Source: Planctomycetaceae bacterium
Lineage (GTDB): Bacteria; Planctomycetota; Planctomycetia; Pirellulales; Pirellulaceae
Direction: 5' to 3'
Assembly (NCBI GenBank): GCA_024642765.1
Contig: JAHEAM010000137.1
Coordinates: 1 to 9,047 of the forward strand
Length of the DNA stretch: 9,047 nucleotides
Under the pieces are notes generated by a model, which was given only the letters and a program-made list of their open reading frames with translations, made no database searches and was not told the origin of the DNA. Positions 1 to 6,256 of the stretch are shown here, piece by piece (positions within the stretch are counted from its first letter, which is position 1; every line of letters starts with the position of its first letter). The position numbers and the translations under genes were made by a program.

Positions 1-1212
1 CTGCTCGTCACTATGACCGATGTCAGTGACACAACACGCTTGCGTTTGAAAATGCAGGCATTGCACGAAGCCGAATTGGCACTCGCGAATTTAACGACAC
101 AAGAAATCTTCGAAATGGACATCGAAGAACGGATTGAACTGCTTAAGCAAAACATCTTGCATTACACCCAAGACCTTTTGAATTTCGACGTGATCGAGAT
201 TCGCATGCTGGACCTCAAAACAAATAGACTCGACCCATTGTTATCGGTTGGCATTGATTCCGATGTCAGCAAGCAACCGCTGTACGCCTCACCCAACGGA
301 AACGGTGTCACGGGCTTTGTTGTGGCGACGGGCCACAGCTATCTCTGTGAAGATACTCGCAACGACCCACTTTATTTGGACGGTTTGGTCGGCGCGAAAA
401 GTTCCTTGACAGTGCCGCTGATTATCAACGACCAAATCATCGGCTCTTTTAATGTGGAAAGCCCCGAGATAAACGCCTTTACGGATTCGGACCTTGAATT
501 TCTGGAAAGTTTTGCTCGCGGGGTCGCGTCTGCTTTGAATACCCTCGAGCTACTGGTTGCCCAACGAACCAATACGGCCCATCAAAGTGTTGAGGCAATC
601 CACACCGCGGTCGCAATTCCAATCGACCAGATTCTCGTTGACGTGACCCAGGTCATGGAAAGTTACATTGGGCACGATCCCGAAGTCACCAATCGCATGC
701 AACGCATCCTCCGCAATGCTCGCGACATCAAATCTTCTATCCAAAAAGTCGGCGAAGTTTTAGCCCCAACCGATGAATTGCCATCGAGCGTCAAGACTAC
801 CAAGAGCGATGTCATGCGGGCCAAACGAATCTTAGTAATCGACGCAGACGATCAAGTACGTTCGAGCGCGCACCAGCTACTTGAGCGTCAGGGTTGCATA
901 GTCGAGACGGCTCATTTGGGACTTGAAGCCGTTTCGATGATCAAGAATTCCGTCGCCGAGCACGCGTACGATGCAATCATTGCTGATATTCGGCTCCCTG
1001 ATATTAGTGGCTACGAGATCTTGATGAAGCTCAAAGAACTGCTGTCAAACCCGCCGCTGATCTTGATGACGGGATTCGGCTATGATCCAGGCCATTCGCT
1101 AGTAAAGGCACGTCAAGCTGGATTGCGGGCTGGTGCTGTTCTCTACAAGCCATTCCGTCTCGATCAACTCATCGAAACCGTCGAGTCCACGATCCAAGCG
1201 GCTACGAGTTAA
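1..1212 (+). CDS. GAF-domain protein with C-terminal response-regulator receiver (5' end probably outside window)
   Basis: Probably a cytoplasmic signalling protein that senses a ligand through a GAF domain and carries a two-component receiver. Numbering is from the first in-frame Met at base 13. Residues about 30-180 read as a GAF domain. Residues about 190-250 are helical and resemble a histidine-kinase dimerisation hairpin (IPIDQIL, then RILRNARDIK), but there is no ATP-binding domain. Residues 271-395 are a receiver: acidic cluster D277/D279/D280, phospho-acceptor D325 in ADIRLPDISGYE, T353 in LMTG, K379 in YKPF. The residue that normally pairs with D277 is Ala278. The frame is open to the left edge and Met13 has no Shine-Dalgarno, so the gene probably starts upstream; remembered planctomycete relatives also have more N-terminal sequence. 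No DNA-binding or enzymatic output domain is present. Domain calls are firm; ligand and partner are unknown. Confidence 0.88.
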   Translation: MLVTMTDVSDTTRLRLKMQALHEAELALANLTTQEIFEMDIEERIELLKQNILHYTQDLLNFDVIEIRMLDLKTNRLDPLLSVGIDSDVSKQPLYASPNGNGVTGFVVATGHSYLCEDTRNDPLYLDGLVGAKSSLTVPLIINDQIIGSFNVESPEINAFTDSDLEFLESFARGVASALNTLELLVAQRTNTAHQSVEAIHTAVAIPIDQILVDVTQVMESYIGHDPEVTNRMQRILRNARDIKSSIQKVGEVLAPTDELPSSVKTTKSDVMRAKRILVIDADDQVRSSAHQLLERQGCIVETAHLGLEAVSMIKNSVAEHAYDAIIADIRLPDISGYEILMKLKELLSNPPLILMTGFGYDPGHSLVKARQAGLRAGAVLYKPFRLDQLIETVESTIQAATS

Positions 1213-1261
1213 TAGCCAACTACTAGGCTGCCAATCCTTCAGTCGCGATCGGAAACGCGGG

Positions 1262-1290
1262 TTGTGCAGTTTTGTGAAGTTCTTGATAAT
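1262..1290 (+). promoter_or_regulatory. Candidate sigma-70 promoter for the metallophosphoesterase gene
   Basis: A -10 hexamer GATAAT (1285-1290, five of six consensus matches) lies 17 bases after TTGTGC (1262-1267, three of six matches). Transcription would start near 1297, past the upstream Met at 1289 and ahead of the Met at 1340, which supports the shorter start. The -35 is weak, and read-through from the preceding gene is also possible because no terminator is visible between them. Confidence 0.3.
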
Positions 1291-1339
1291 GCTGGCCAGT
1301 GAATGCATCTTCTTTTCTTGTGGCCAATTTCCAAGCAGC

Positions 1340-2518
1340 ATGATAGACCAGCTAATAGGTATACTTTTTTGGTTGGCTGTTTTGGTGGGCCATATTGGCA
1401 TTTGGTGTTTGATTTTCAACCGAACACACGCTACGGCTTGGCCGCGAAAATGGCGAAAGATCATTGAGAAGGCGATTATCTTGGTGGTGCTGGGGTGGAT
1501 TCTGGGCCTGCCATTGATGCTCTTATTGCAGAGATCGCTATCGGTGGTTTCATTGATACAATGGTCGCCCGCAGTCGGAGTCTATGCAATGACGTCCGCG
1601 TTTGCCTCGATTTTCTTCTTTGTGGCTTGGGTTATCCGAAATTTATTTACGAATCCGCCAGAAAACATTCGTTGTGTTGAATCAAAGTTTGTCGTTGTAG
1701 CCGACGAATTGAAACGCAGCCTCATTCATGGAAATCTCGCGATGGCACTGGGCTGGATCCCAGGCAATCAAGTTACTGATTTATCGTTCGAAACACGCAA
1801 AGTTTTCCTGCCGAACAATCGCGCTGAGCGTACAATCCGCGTTTGCCAGCTTTCGGATTTTCATTTAACCGGACAAGTAGACATCGCCTTCTTTCGCTAC
1901 TTGATTGATCAAGTCAACGCATGGCAACCCGACGTTGTTTTCATTACCGGAGATCTGGTCGATGAAACGGAATGCCTCGAATGGATCCAACCGATTTTCG
2001 AACCTTTGCGCCCCCCGTTCGGTGCGTATTACTTGCTAGGTAATCACGATCGACGGATGCCATCGGAGTCGGAATTGCGAGAGCGACTAAGTCATGCGGG
2101 TTTGATCCGAGCAGGCGGCCGGTGGCATGAACTTAAGATTGCGGGTCAAGACTTTTTGGTGGCCGGTAACGAACTCCCTTGGTTTGACGGTGCTGAACGA
2201 CTTGAACCGCGTTTTGACTCGGATGCTATTCGCCTCTTGCTCACACACAGTCCCGACCAAATTGATTGGGCACGGCGGTTTGATTTTGATTGGATTTTGG
2301 CGGGGCACACTCACGGCGGACAAATTCGCCTACCTGTGATTGGTCCGATCATTTCACCCAGCAAGTACGGCGTGAAATATGCAGGTGGATCGTTCCGAGT
2401 GAATCGCTCGTTGATGCATGTTTCCCGCGGAATTTGCGGTGACGAACCCATCCGCTGGAATTGTGCCCCGGAGGTAAGCTTGTTTTTATTGCCGGCAGCG
2501 GAAATGCAAAGCGAATAG
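1340..2518 (+). CDS. Membrane-anchored metallophosphoesterase (YkuE/YaeI-like)
   Basis: Predicted binuclear-metal phosphoesterase anchored in the inner membrane. From the chosen Met (392 aa), three hydrophobic segments lie at about 4-26, 43-64 and 79-103. The calcineurin-like domain starts near residue 165. Metal-binding motifs occur in order: D173-x-H175 (SDFH), G204-D205 (ITGD), GNHD 234-237, H303 (LLTHSPD), and G322-HTHGGQ. The AGHTHGGQ ending followed by a short Pro/Ile stretch is typical of the family that includes YkuE and YaeI, some members of which act on lipid A precursors or other lipid phosphates; the substrate here cannot be told. The frame is open back to 1133, but that would overlap the preceding gene by 80 bases, and the extra residues are polar and featureless. 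Neither Met at 1289 nor Met at 1340 has a good Shine-Dalgarno; 1340 fits the hydrophobic N-terminus and the candidate promoter. The gene is convergent with rnpA. Confidence 0.9.
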   Translation: MIDQLIGILFWLAVLVGHIGIWCLIFNRTHATAWPRKWRKIIEKAIILVVLGWILGLPLMLLLQRSLSVVSLIQWSPAVGVYAMTSAFASIFFFVAWVIRNLFTNPPENIRCVESKFVVVADELKRSLIHGNLAMALGWIPGNQVTDLSFETRKVFLPNNRAERTIRVCQLSDFHLTGQVDIAFFRYLIDQVNAWQPDVVFITGDLVDETECLEWIQPIFEPLRPPFGAYYLLGNHDRRMPSESELRERLSHAGLIRAGGRWHELKIAGQDFLVAGNELPWFDGAERLEPRFDSDAIRLLLTHSPDQIDWARRFDFDWILAGHTHGGQIRLPVIGPIISPSKYGVKYAGGSFRVNRSLMHVSRGICGDEPIRWNCAPEVSLFLLPAAEMQSE

Positions 2519-2520
2519 AG

Positions 2521-2534
2521 TGCCAATCATGGCA
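2521..2534. repeat. Small inverted repeat between convergent genes
   Basis: TGCCA and TGGCA flank a four-base loop in the 48-bp space between the phosphoesterase stop and the rnpA stop. It has no U-tract, so it is at best a weak terminator for either gene. No better terminator is visible in this gap. Confidence 0.25.
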
Positions 2535-2566
2535 GACCGAATGTGCAACGACAATCCAATCGAAGA

Positions 2567-2953
2567 CTATTTAATCAATCGTCGCTCAAGTTTTCGGCAA
2601 AGAGCATTTAACGAAGACTTAATCGCTTCAAATTCTGGGACTGCCCCACGTCGGGGACGAACTACGATATCGAGTCCGCGCGGAAGGTCATGCTGCGACA
2701 ATCGAAACGATTCGCGAATCAAACGTTTCCATCGATTGCGAGCGGGTGCCGCCCCAACGACCTTGCCGATCGAAAGCCCCAAACGCGTCACGGATTGCCG
2801 ATCGCATTCGTCGGCTCGCCGTATCGCGTTGATGACCAGCGTGTCATCCGCAGCATATACATGGCCATTGAAAACCAAATCGAATTCGCGACTGCTCTTC
2901 AAACGCATTTGTTTCGGCAGTCCAAACCTTGATTCCTCGGTTGAGTGAGTCAT
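2567..2953 (-). CDS. rnpA: Ribonuclease P protein component
   Basis: Protein subunit of RNase P, which helps the catalytic RNA bind precursor tRNA and remove the 5' leader; cytoplasmic. The 128-aa length is normal for the family. After a short polar lead, MRLKSSREFDLVF (16-28) is the usual N-terminal signature. LGLSIGKVVGAAPARNR (58-74) leads into the conserved RNR motif, with R72-N73-R74, K76, R77, R80 and E81. The C-terminus is basic (KLERRLIK). An alternative start at Met16 (base 2908) would remove only poorly conserved residues. The start at 2953 is preferred because GGTGA sits seven bases upstream, overlapping the stop of the J-protein gene, which suggests translational coupling. No rpmH (ribosomal protein L34) precedes it and no yidC/yidD follows, unlike the common bacterial arrangement. 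Confidence 0.94.
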   Translation of the reverse strand: MTHSTEESRFGLPKQMRLKSSREFDLVFNGHVYAADDTLVINAIRRADECDRQSVTRLGLSIGKVVGAAPARNRWKRLIRESFRLSQHDLPRGLDIVVRPRRGAVPEFEAIKSSLNALCRKLERRLIK

Positions 2954-2960
2954 AGCAAAC

Positions 2961-2965
2961 TCACC
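2961..2965 (-). promoter_or_regulatory. Ribosome binding site of rnpA overlapping the upstream stop codon
   Basis: On the minus strand GGTGA ends seven bases before the rnpA ATG, and its TGA is the stop codon of the J-protein gene. Ribosomes ending the first gene would sit on the start of the second, a usual layout for coupled translation. Confidence 0.5.
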
Positions 2966-3962
2966 ACTTCAGGTCGCCGCGAGGGTGCGCCGATTCCGTT
3001 CCAGCTAGGGCCAATCGCAACGCCTTCTGTTGATCTTTGTTCAAATGTTCCGGGACAACGATTTCAACTTCGGCCAGCAAATCGCCAGAGGAGGAACTCG
3101 TCTTAATGCCCATTCCCTTCAGCCGCAGCACGCGTCCACTGCTTGAGTTGGGTGGCACTGTCAACGTCACAGTACCATGCGGAGTCGGTAAATCGATTTT
3201 TGTTCCCAACACCGCTTCGGTAATGGTCACTGGCAACATCACAATGAGGTTCAAGCCATTGCGACGATAGTAAGGATGTGGCGCGATATTCACACGCAGG
3301 AACAAGTCTCCCTTTTTGCCTTTGGGACCAATGTTCCCGAGTTCCTTCAGGCGAATTCGTTTTCCTGTTTCAATGCCAGCTGGAATCTTCGCGGTGATCG
3401 TTTCGGTTTGTTTGGGGCCGCGTTCGATGGCCAAGCGATGCTCGCCTCCTAACACGGCAATCGAGAACGGGACGGTGATGTCCATTTCGTGGTCTAGGTT
3501 TTGCGGCTGAGCCGTCTCGCGCCTTGGCTGCCGGCCCGCTGAGGCTTCTCCGCCACGGCCAAAGAATCGGAACAGGTCCTCTAGGCCAGCTCCACCCCTG
3601 CCGGCTTCGCGGTGTTTTTCTGGTCTCGCTCCTCCGAACATTTGCTCTAGATCAATGTCCATCCCGCCATAGGAGCTTTGCCCACCAAATGGATTTTGTT
3701 GACCTGCAAAAGGGTTGCCTCCGCCCGCGCCCCGCATTTGTTCGAACTGGGACCCGAACTGATCGTACATCTTTCGTTTTTCTTCGTCACCCAAGACATC
3801 GTAGGCGGCTTGAATTTTTTGAAATTGCTGTTTGGCCGTATCTTTGTCTTCATGCAAATCGGGATGAAACTTTTTCGCCAGACGCCGGTAGGCTTTTTGA
3901 ATTTCGGCCTGGGTTGCACTGCGAGGCACATCCAGCGTTTTGTAATAGTCTTCTTCAGCCAT
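2961..3962 (-). CDS. J-domain co-chaperone without zinc finger (class B DnaJ, CbpA-like)
   Basis: Cytoplasmic Hsp40-type co-chaperone that would deliver unfolded clients to a DnaK partner and stimulate its ATPase. Residues 5-67 form the J-domain with the essential HPD triad at 33-35, preceded by the basic YRRLAKKF helix. A Gly/Phe-rich linker follows (about 75-145; GGNPFAGQQNPFGG, FGGA, FRFFGRGG). Residues about 158-310 hold two C-terminal substrate-binding beta-domains (IPAGIETGKRIRLKELGN, GDLFLRV, PHPYYRRNGLNL, TPHGTVTLTVPP, GRVLRLKGMG). The four CxxCxGxG repeats of true DnaJ are absent, which makes this class B, like CbpA. Length 333 aa is slightly above CbpA because of the long linker. 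The start fits the J-domain, though no clear Shine-Dalgarno precedes it. It is first in a unit with rnpA and divergent from the sigma factor gene. No CIRCE-type heat-shock operator is seen upstream. Confidence 0.93.
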   Translation of the reverse strand: MAEEDYYKTLDVPRSATQAEIQKAYRRLAKKFHPDLHEDKDTAKQQFQKIQAAYDVLGDEEKRKMYDQFGSQFEQMRGAGGGNPFAGQQNPFGGQSSYGGMDIDLEQMFGGARPEKHREAGRGGAGLEDLFRFFGRGGEASAGRQPRRETAQPQNLDHEMDITVPFSIAVLGGEHRLAIERGPKQTETITAKIPAGIETGKRIRLKELGNIGPKGKKGDLFLRVNIAPHPYYRRNGLNLIVMLPVTITEAVLGTKIDLPTPHGTVTLTVPPNSSSGRVLRLKGMGIKTSSSSGDLLAEVEIVVPEHLNKDQQKALRLALAGTESAHPRGDLKW

Positions 3963-4020
3963 ACAACGCTAACAAAAACAAGACAACGTGATTTGAGAAT
4001 ACAACATTTGCTGTAACCTC

Positions 4021-4050
4021 ATTCTATTCCTTTGGCCCGCTCTCTGGCAA
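4021..4050 (-). promoter_or_regulatory. Candidate sigma-70 promoter for the J-protein-rnpA unit
   Basis: On the minus strand TTGCCA (4050-4045, five of six consensus matches) is followed after 18 bases by TAGAAT (4026-4021, five of six). The start of transcription would be near 4014, giving a leader of about 50 bases. This is the best promoter-like pair in the gap and looks like a housekeeping rather than a heat-shock promoter. Confidence 0.42.
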
Positions 4051-4264
4051 CGCGTCGATTCGCCGCTTTATGCTCCGTGATGGGTATACACAGCACCAAG
4101 TATTCACTGTGCTGGGGGGGGCATTCATGGCGCCAGATCGCGATTAACGGTCGGGTTGCAATCGCCGGTAAAATCGTTTCTTTCCCATCAACTAGAGCGG
4201 TGTCCGTCTGTCGCTCCCGACACTTGCGTGTTGCTTTTATGCAACTCCGTGAGAAAAATAATTC

Positions 4265-4285
4265 GAAACGTTTCTTTTCTGAAAC
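4265..4285. repeat. GAAAC half-site cluster upstream of the sigma factor gene
   Basis: GAAACGTTTC (4265-4274) is a perfect 10-bp palindrome. After six bases GAAAC recurs (4281-4285), giving three half-sites in 21 bp: GAAAC, its complement GTTTC, and GAAAC. The pattern resembles a repressor or activator site. TTGACT follows at 4291. No regulator can be named. Confidence 0.35.
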
Positions 4286-4322
4286 ACGATTTGACTCCCC
4301 CCTTTGCGAGTGGTTGCACCTA

Positions 4323-4344
4323 AAGCCTTGAGGGCCAAGGGCTT
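4323..4344 (+). repeat. Short hairpin in the sigma factor leader
   Basis: AAGCCTTG pairs with CAAGGGCTT across a five-base loop, with one bulged G. It lies about 100 bases before the start codon and lacks a U-tract. Whether it is transcribed depends on the unknown promoter. Confidence 0.25.
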
Positions 4345-4427
4345 AAGCAATAGCCACACGAATTTCCTAGACGGCGGCATCGTCTCTGCATCTAGCACCA
4401 GACAACCTCAGTCAATCAAACAAGTAT

Positions 4428-4432
4428 GGGAG
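4428..4432 (+). promoter_or_regulatory. Ribosome binding site that fixes the sigma factor start
   Basis: GGGAG lies nine bases before the ATG at 4442. It selects this Met over the in-frame TTG at 4304, whose extra 46 residues show no sigma-factor similarity. Confidence 0.55.
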
Positions 4433-4441
4433 CTCACAGCG

Positions 4442-6004
4442 ATGGCCAAACAACAACGCCAACCAAAGCGAAACATGAACGACGACATTGTCAACGACGA
4501 ATTTGTCGATATCGACGATCAAGTTGTAGCCATCGAAGACGATGGCGACGAGGCACCCGAAGTTGCCAGTCGCGACGAAGTCTCTGACGACAGCAGTGCG
4601 ATCGACGATCCCGTTCGAATGTACCTAATGCAAATGGGTCGTATCCCACTATTGACTCGCGAAGAAGAACTTACTTCTGCTAAACAAATTGACGCGACAC
4701 GATTTGCATTCCGCAATACCATGCTGGCCACCGACTTTATGCTGCGAAGTGCATACGAAATGCTGAAGCGAGTGAGCAAGGGCGAAATGCGTTTGGATCG
4801 CACGATCGAAGTCTCGGTTACCAACAAGACCGAAAAGAAACTGATCATGCTTCGCATCGGCCCCAACTTGGCAACGCTGGGAGCACTATTGAAATTGAAT
4901 CGTAAAGATTTTTACTTCGCGATCGACCGCCGCAATTCACCGAGCACACGTCACGCCGCTTGGCGTCGCTTGGTCATCCGCCGCAACAAGTGCGTTCGCC
5001 TCGTGGAAGAAATGAACCTTCGTTACAACCGCTTGCAACCTTTTTTTAAACGCTTGGAAGAGGTTAACAGCCGTATGCAGGCTCTCAAGGCACTTTTGCA
5101 AGAACTCAAGGCAAATCCAGAGTCACCGGTCGCAAATTACTCTGAAGTTCGAGCCGAGTTGAACCAACTGATGAAACAAACTCAAGAGAGCCCAGCGACT
5201 CTGAATCGCAAGGTGAAGAACACCAACAGCTGGTGCCGAGTTCATGACGCAGCCAAGCGAGTTCTTTCAGCAGGCAACTTACGACTGGTCGTTTCGATTG
5301 CCAAGAAATATCGCAATCGTGGCTTGAGTTTTTTGGATCTGATCCAGGAAGGTAACACGGGCCTCATGCGAGCAGTCGATAAATTCGAACACAAACGAGG
5401 TTACAAGTTCTCGACCTATGCAACGTGGTGGATTCGCCAAGCGATCACTCGAGCGATTGCCGACCAAAGCCGAACAATCCGCGTGCCTGTCCACATGATC
5501 GACACGATGAGCAAGGTCCGAATGGTTGTCAACGATTTGGTTCAGGAACTCGGTCGCGAGCCTAGCCCCGAAGAAACCGCCGAACGGGCAAAAATGTCAA
5601 TCGATGATGCACGCGTGATCATGAAGATGGCCAAACAACCTTTGTCATTGGACCAACCTGTTGGCGACCACGAGGATAGTTTCTTCGGCGAATTCTTAGA
5701 AGATTATCGCGACGACGACCCTCTTTATGAATCGAATCAAGAGGCCTTGAAAGGTCGCATTGAAGAGGCAATGGAGCACTTGAACTATCGCGAACGCGAA
5801 ATCATCAAATTGCGATACGGTTTGACCGACGGCTATTCTTACACCTTGGAAGAAGTCGGAAGAATCTTTTCAGTAACTCGAGAACGCGTTCGTCAGATCG
5901 AATCAAAGGCCGTCCGCAAGTTACAACAACCCTATCGCAGTCAATCGCTTGCCGGTTTCCTAGACGGCCCAGAACCCAACTACGACAACCAAGTCGAGAA
6001 CTAA
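4442..6004 (+). CDS. rpoD: RNA polymerase sigma-70 factor, primary (RpoD/SigA) type
   Basis: Directs RNA polymerase to -10/-35 promoters. From the chosen Met (520 aa): residues 1-54 are polar and very acidic, where region 1.1 would lie. Residues 55-85 are region 1.2 (DDPVRMYLMQMG, LLTREEE). Residues about 86-268 are a helical insertion at the place of the sigma-70 non-conserved region. Residues about 274-345 are regions 2.1-2.4 (AGNLRLVVSIAKKY; LIQEGNTGLMRAVDKFE; YKFSTYATWWIRQAI). Residues about 346-425 are region 3, and about 438-507 region 4, with the -35-reading helix VTRERVRQIESKAVRKL at 478-494 and the typical FLDG end. Regions 2 and 4 match primary sigma factors almost residue for residue. 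Planctomycetes often carry more than one such factor, so this could be a group 2 paralogue. It is divergent from the J-protein gene and transcribed alone, ending at the terminator at 6089. Confidence 0.93.
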   Translation: MAKQQRQPKRNMNDDIVNDEFVDIDDQVVAIEDDGDEAPEVASRDEVSDDSSAIDDPVRMYLMQMGRIPLLTREEELTSAKQIDATRFAFRNTMLATDFMLRSAYEMLKRVSKGEMRLDRTIEVSVTNKTEKKLIMLRIGPNLATLGALLKLNRKDFYFAIDRRNSPSTRHAAWRRLVIRRNKCVRLVEEMNLRYNRLQPFFKRLEEVNSRMQALKALLQELKANPESPVANYSEVRAELNQLMKQTQESPATLNRKVKNTNSWCRVHDAAKRVLSAGNLRLVVSIAKKYRNRGLSFLDLIQEGNTGLMRAVDKFEHKRGYKFSTYATWWIRQAITRAIADQSRTIRVPVHMIDTMSKVRMVVNDLVQELGREPSPEETAERAKMSIDDARVIMKMAKQPLSLDQPVGDHEDSFFGEFLEDYRDDDPLYESNQEALKGRIEEAMEHLNYREREIIKLRYGLTDGYSYTLEEVGRIFSVTRERVRQIESKAVRKLQQPYRSQSLAGFLDGPEPNYDNQVEN

Positions 6005-6021
6005 AATCGCCCGCAAACGCA

Positions 6022-6040
6022 GTCGAGTGAAAGCCTCGAC
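6022..6040 (+). repeat. First stem-loop of the sigma factor 3' region
   Basis: GTCGAG and CTCGAC form a perfect 6-bp stem around a seven-base loop, 18 bases after the stop codon. It has no U-tract. It is the first of three consecutive stem-loops. Confidence 0.45.
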
Positions 6041-6056
6041 AACCGAACTCCTCCTG

Positions 6057-6084
6057 CCAGCAAGACTGAGGTTACCCTTGCTGG
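6057..6084 (+). repeat. Second stem-loop of the sigma factor 3' region
   Basis: CCAGCAAG (6057-6064) and CTTGCTGG (6077-6084) form a perfect 8-bp stem with a 12-base loop containing GGTTAC. It ends four bases before the terminator stem. The same GGTTAC occurs in the terminator loop. Confidence 0.5.
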
Positions 6085-6088
6085 AACG

Positions 6089-6122
6089 AAAACACCGGTC
6101 CTGGTTACGACCGGTGTTTTTG
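6089..6122 (+). terminator. Intrinsic terminator, possibly bidirectional
   Basis: A perfect 12-bp inverted repeat, AAAACACCGGTC (6089-6100) and GACCGGTGTTTT (6109-6120), encloses an eight-base loop and runs into a U-tract on the plus strand. It ends sigma factor transcription 85 bases after the stop codon. Because the arm ends are A/T, the reverse strand also ends its stem in UUUU. It could therefore stop the convergent minus-strand gene, whose own stop is about 137 bases away. Confidence 0.87.
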
Positions 6123-6256
6123 TGCGCGCGACCTGTAGACTCTTTTTGGAAGTGGATTAGACCGGCCACAACGCTACGATACCTCTTCTTCCGGCGTGAC
6201 CTATCCTACCAATCAATTTTTTCAAAAATCAGACCATCGGTATCCGGACAGACTAT

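Larger units (their letters stand above)
3963..4441. other. 479-bp divergent control region between the J-protein and sigma factor genes
   Basis: No credible gene. A 99-codon open frame at 4032-4331 (+) begins with TTG and has a composition typical of non-coding DNA. Visible structure: a candidate minus-strand promoter (4021-4050); CAGCAC...GTGCTG arms (4091-4114) abutting a run of eight G (4114-4121); GTTGC-N6-GCAAC (4230-4245); a cluster of GAAAC half-sites (4265-4285); and a bulged hairpin (4323-4344). I see no convincing -35/-10 pair for the sigma gene: TTGACT at 4291 has no suitable -10 at 16-19 bases. A long 5' leader for that gene is therefore possible. Confidence 0.6.

Noticed and set aside
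1133..1339. N-terminal extension of the phosphoesterase
   Set aside because: Would overlap the preceding gene by 80 bases and adds featureless polar residues ahead of the first membrane segment.
1099..1464. 121-codon minus-strand open frame across the first two genes
   Set aside because: Overlaps the receiver domain and the start of the phosphoesterase; no motif and no start signal.
2520..2948. 142-codon plus-strand open frame over rnpA
   Set aside because: Antisense to rnpA, whose RNR motif is unambiguous.
3524..3991. 155-codon plus-strand open frame over the J-protein gene
   Set aside because: Lies antisense to the well-supported J-domain and Gly/Phe region; Arg/His-rich composition is a mirror of the real frame.
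3963..4020. CIRCE or sigma-32-type heat-shock control of the J-protein gene
   Set aside because: No TTAGCACTC/GAGTGCTAA pair and no heat-shock promoter pattern is visible; the best promoter is of ordinary type.
4114..4121. Run of eight G as a possible phase-variable tract
   Set aside because: It is non-coding, not within a promoter spacer that I can identify, and single; slippage would have no evident effect.
4291..4296. TTGACT as the -35 of a sigma factor promoter
   Set aside because: No -10-like hexamer occurs 16-19 bases downstream.
4032..4331. 99-codon open frame in the gap before the sigma factor gene
   Set aside because: TTG start, no ribosome binding site, no recognisable motif, and composition like translated non-coding DNA.
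4304..4441. N-terminal extension of the sigma factor to the TTG at 4304
   Set aside because: Adds 46 residues unlike any sigma region, while GGGAG precedes the ATG at 4442 at a good distance.
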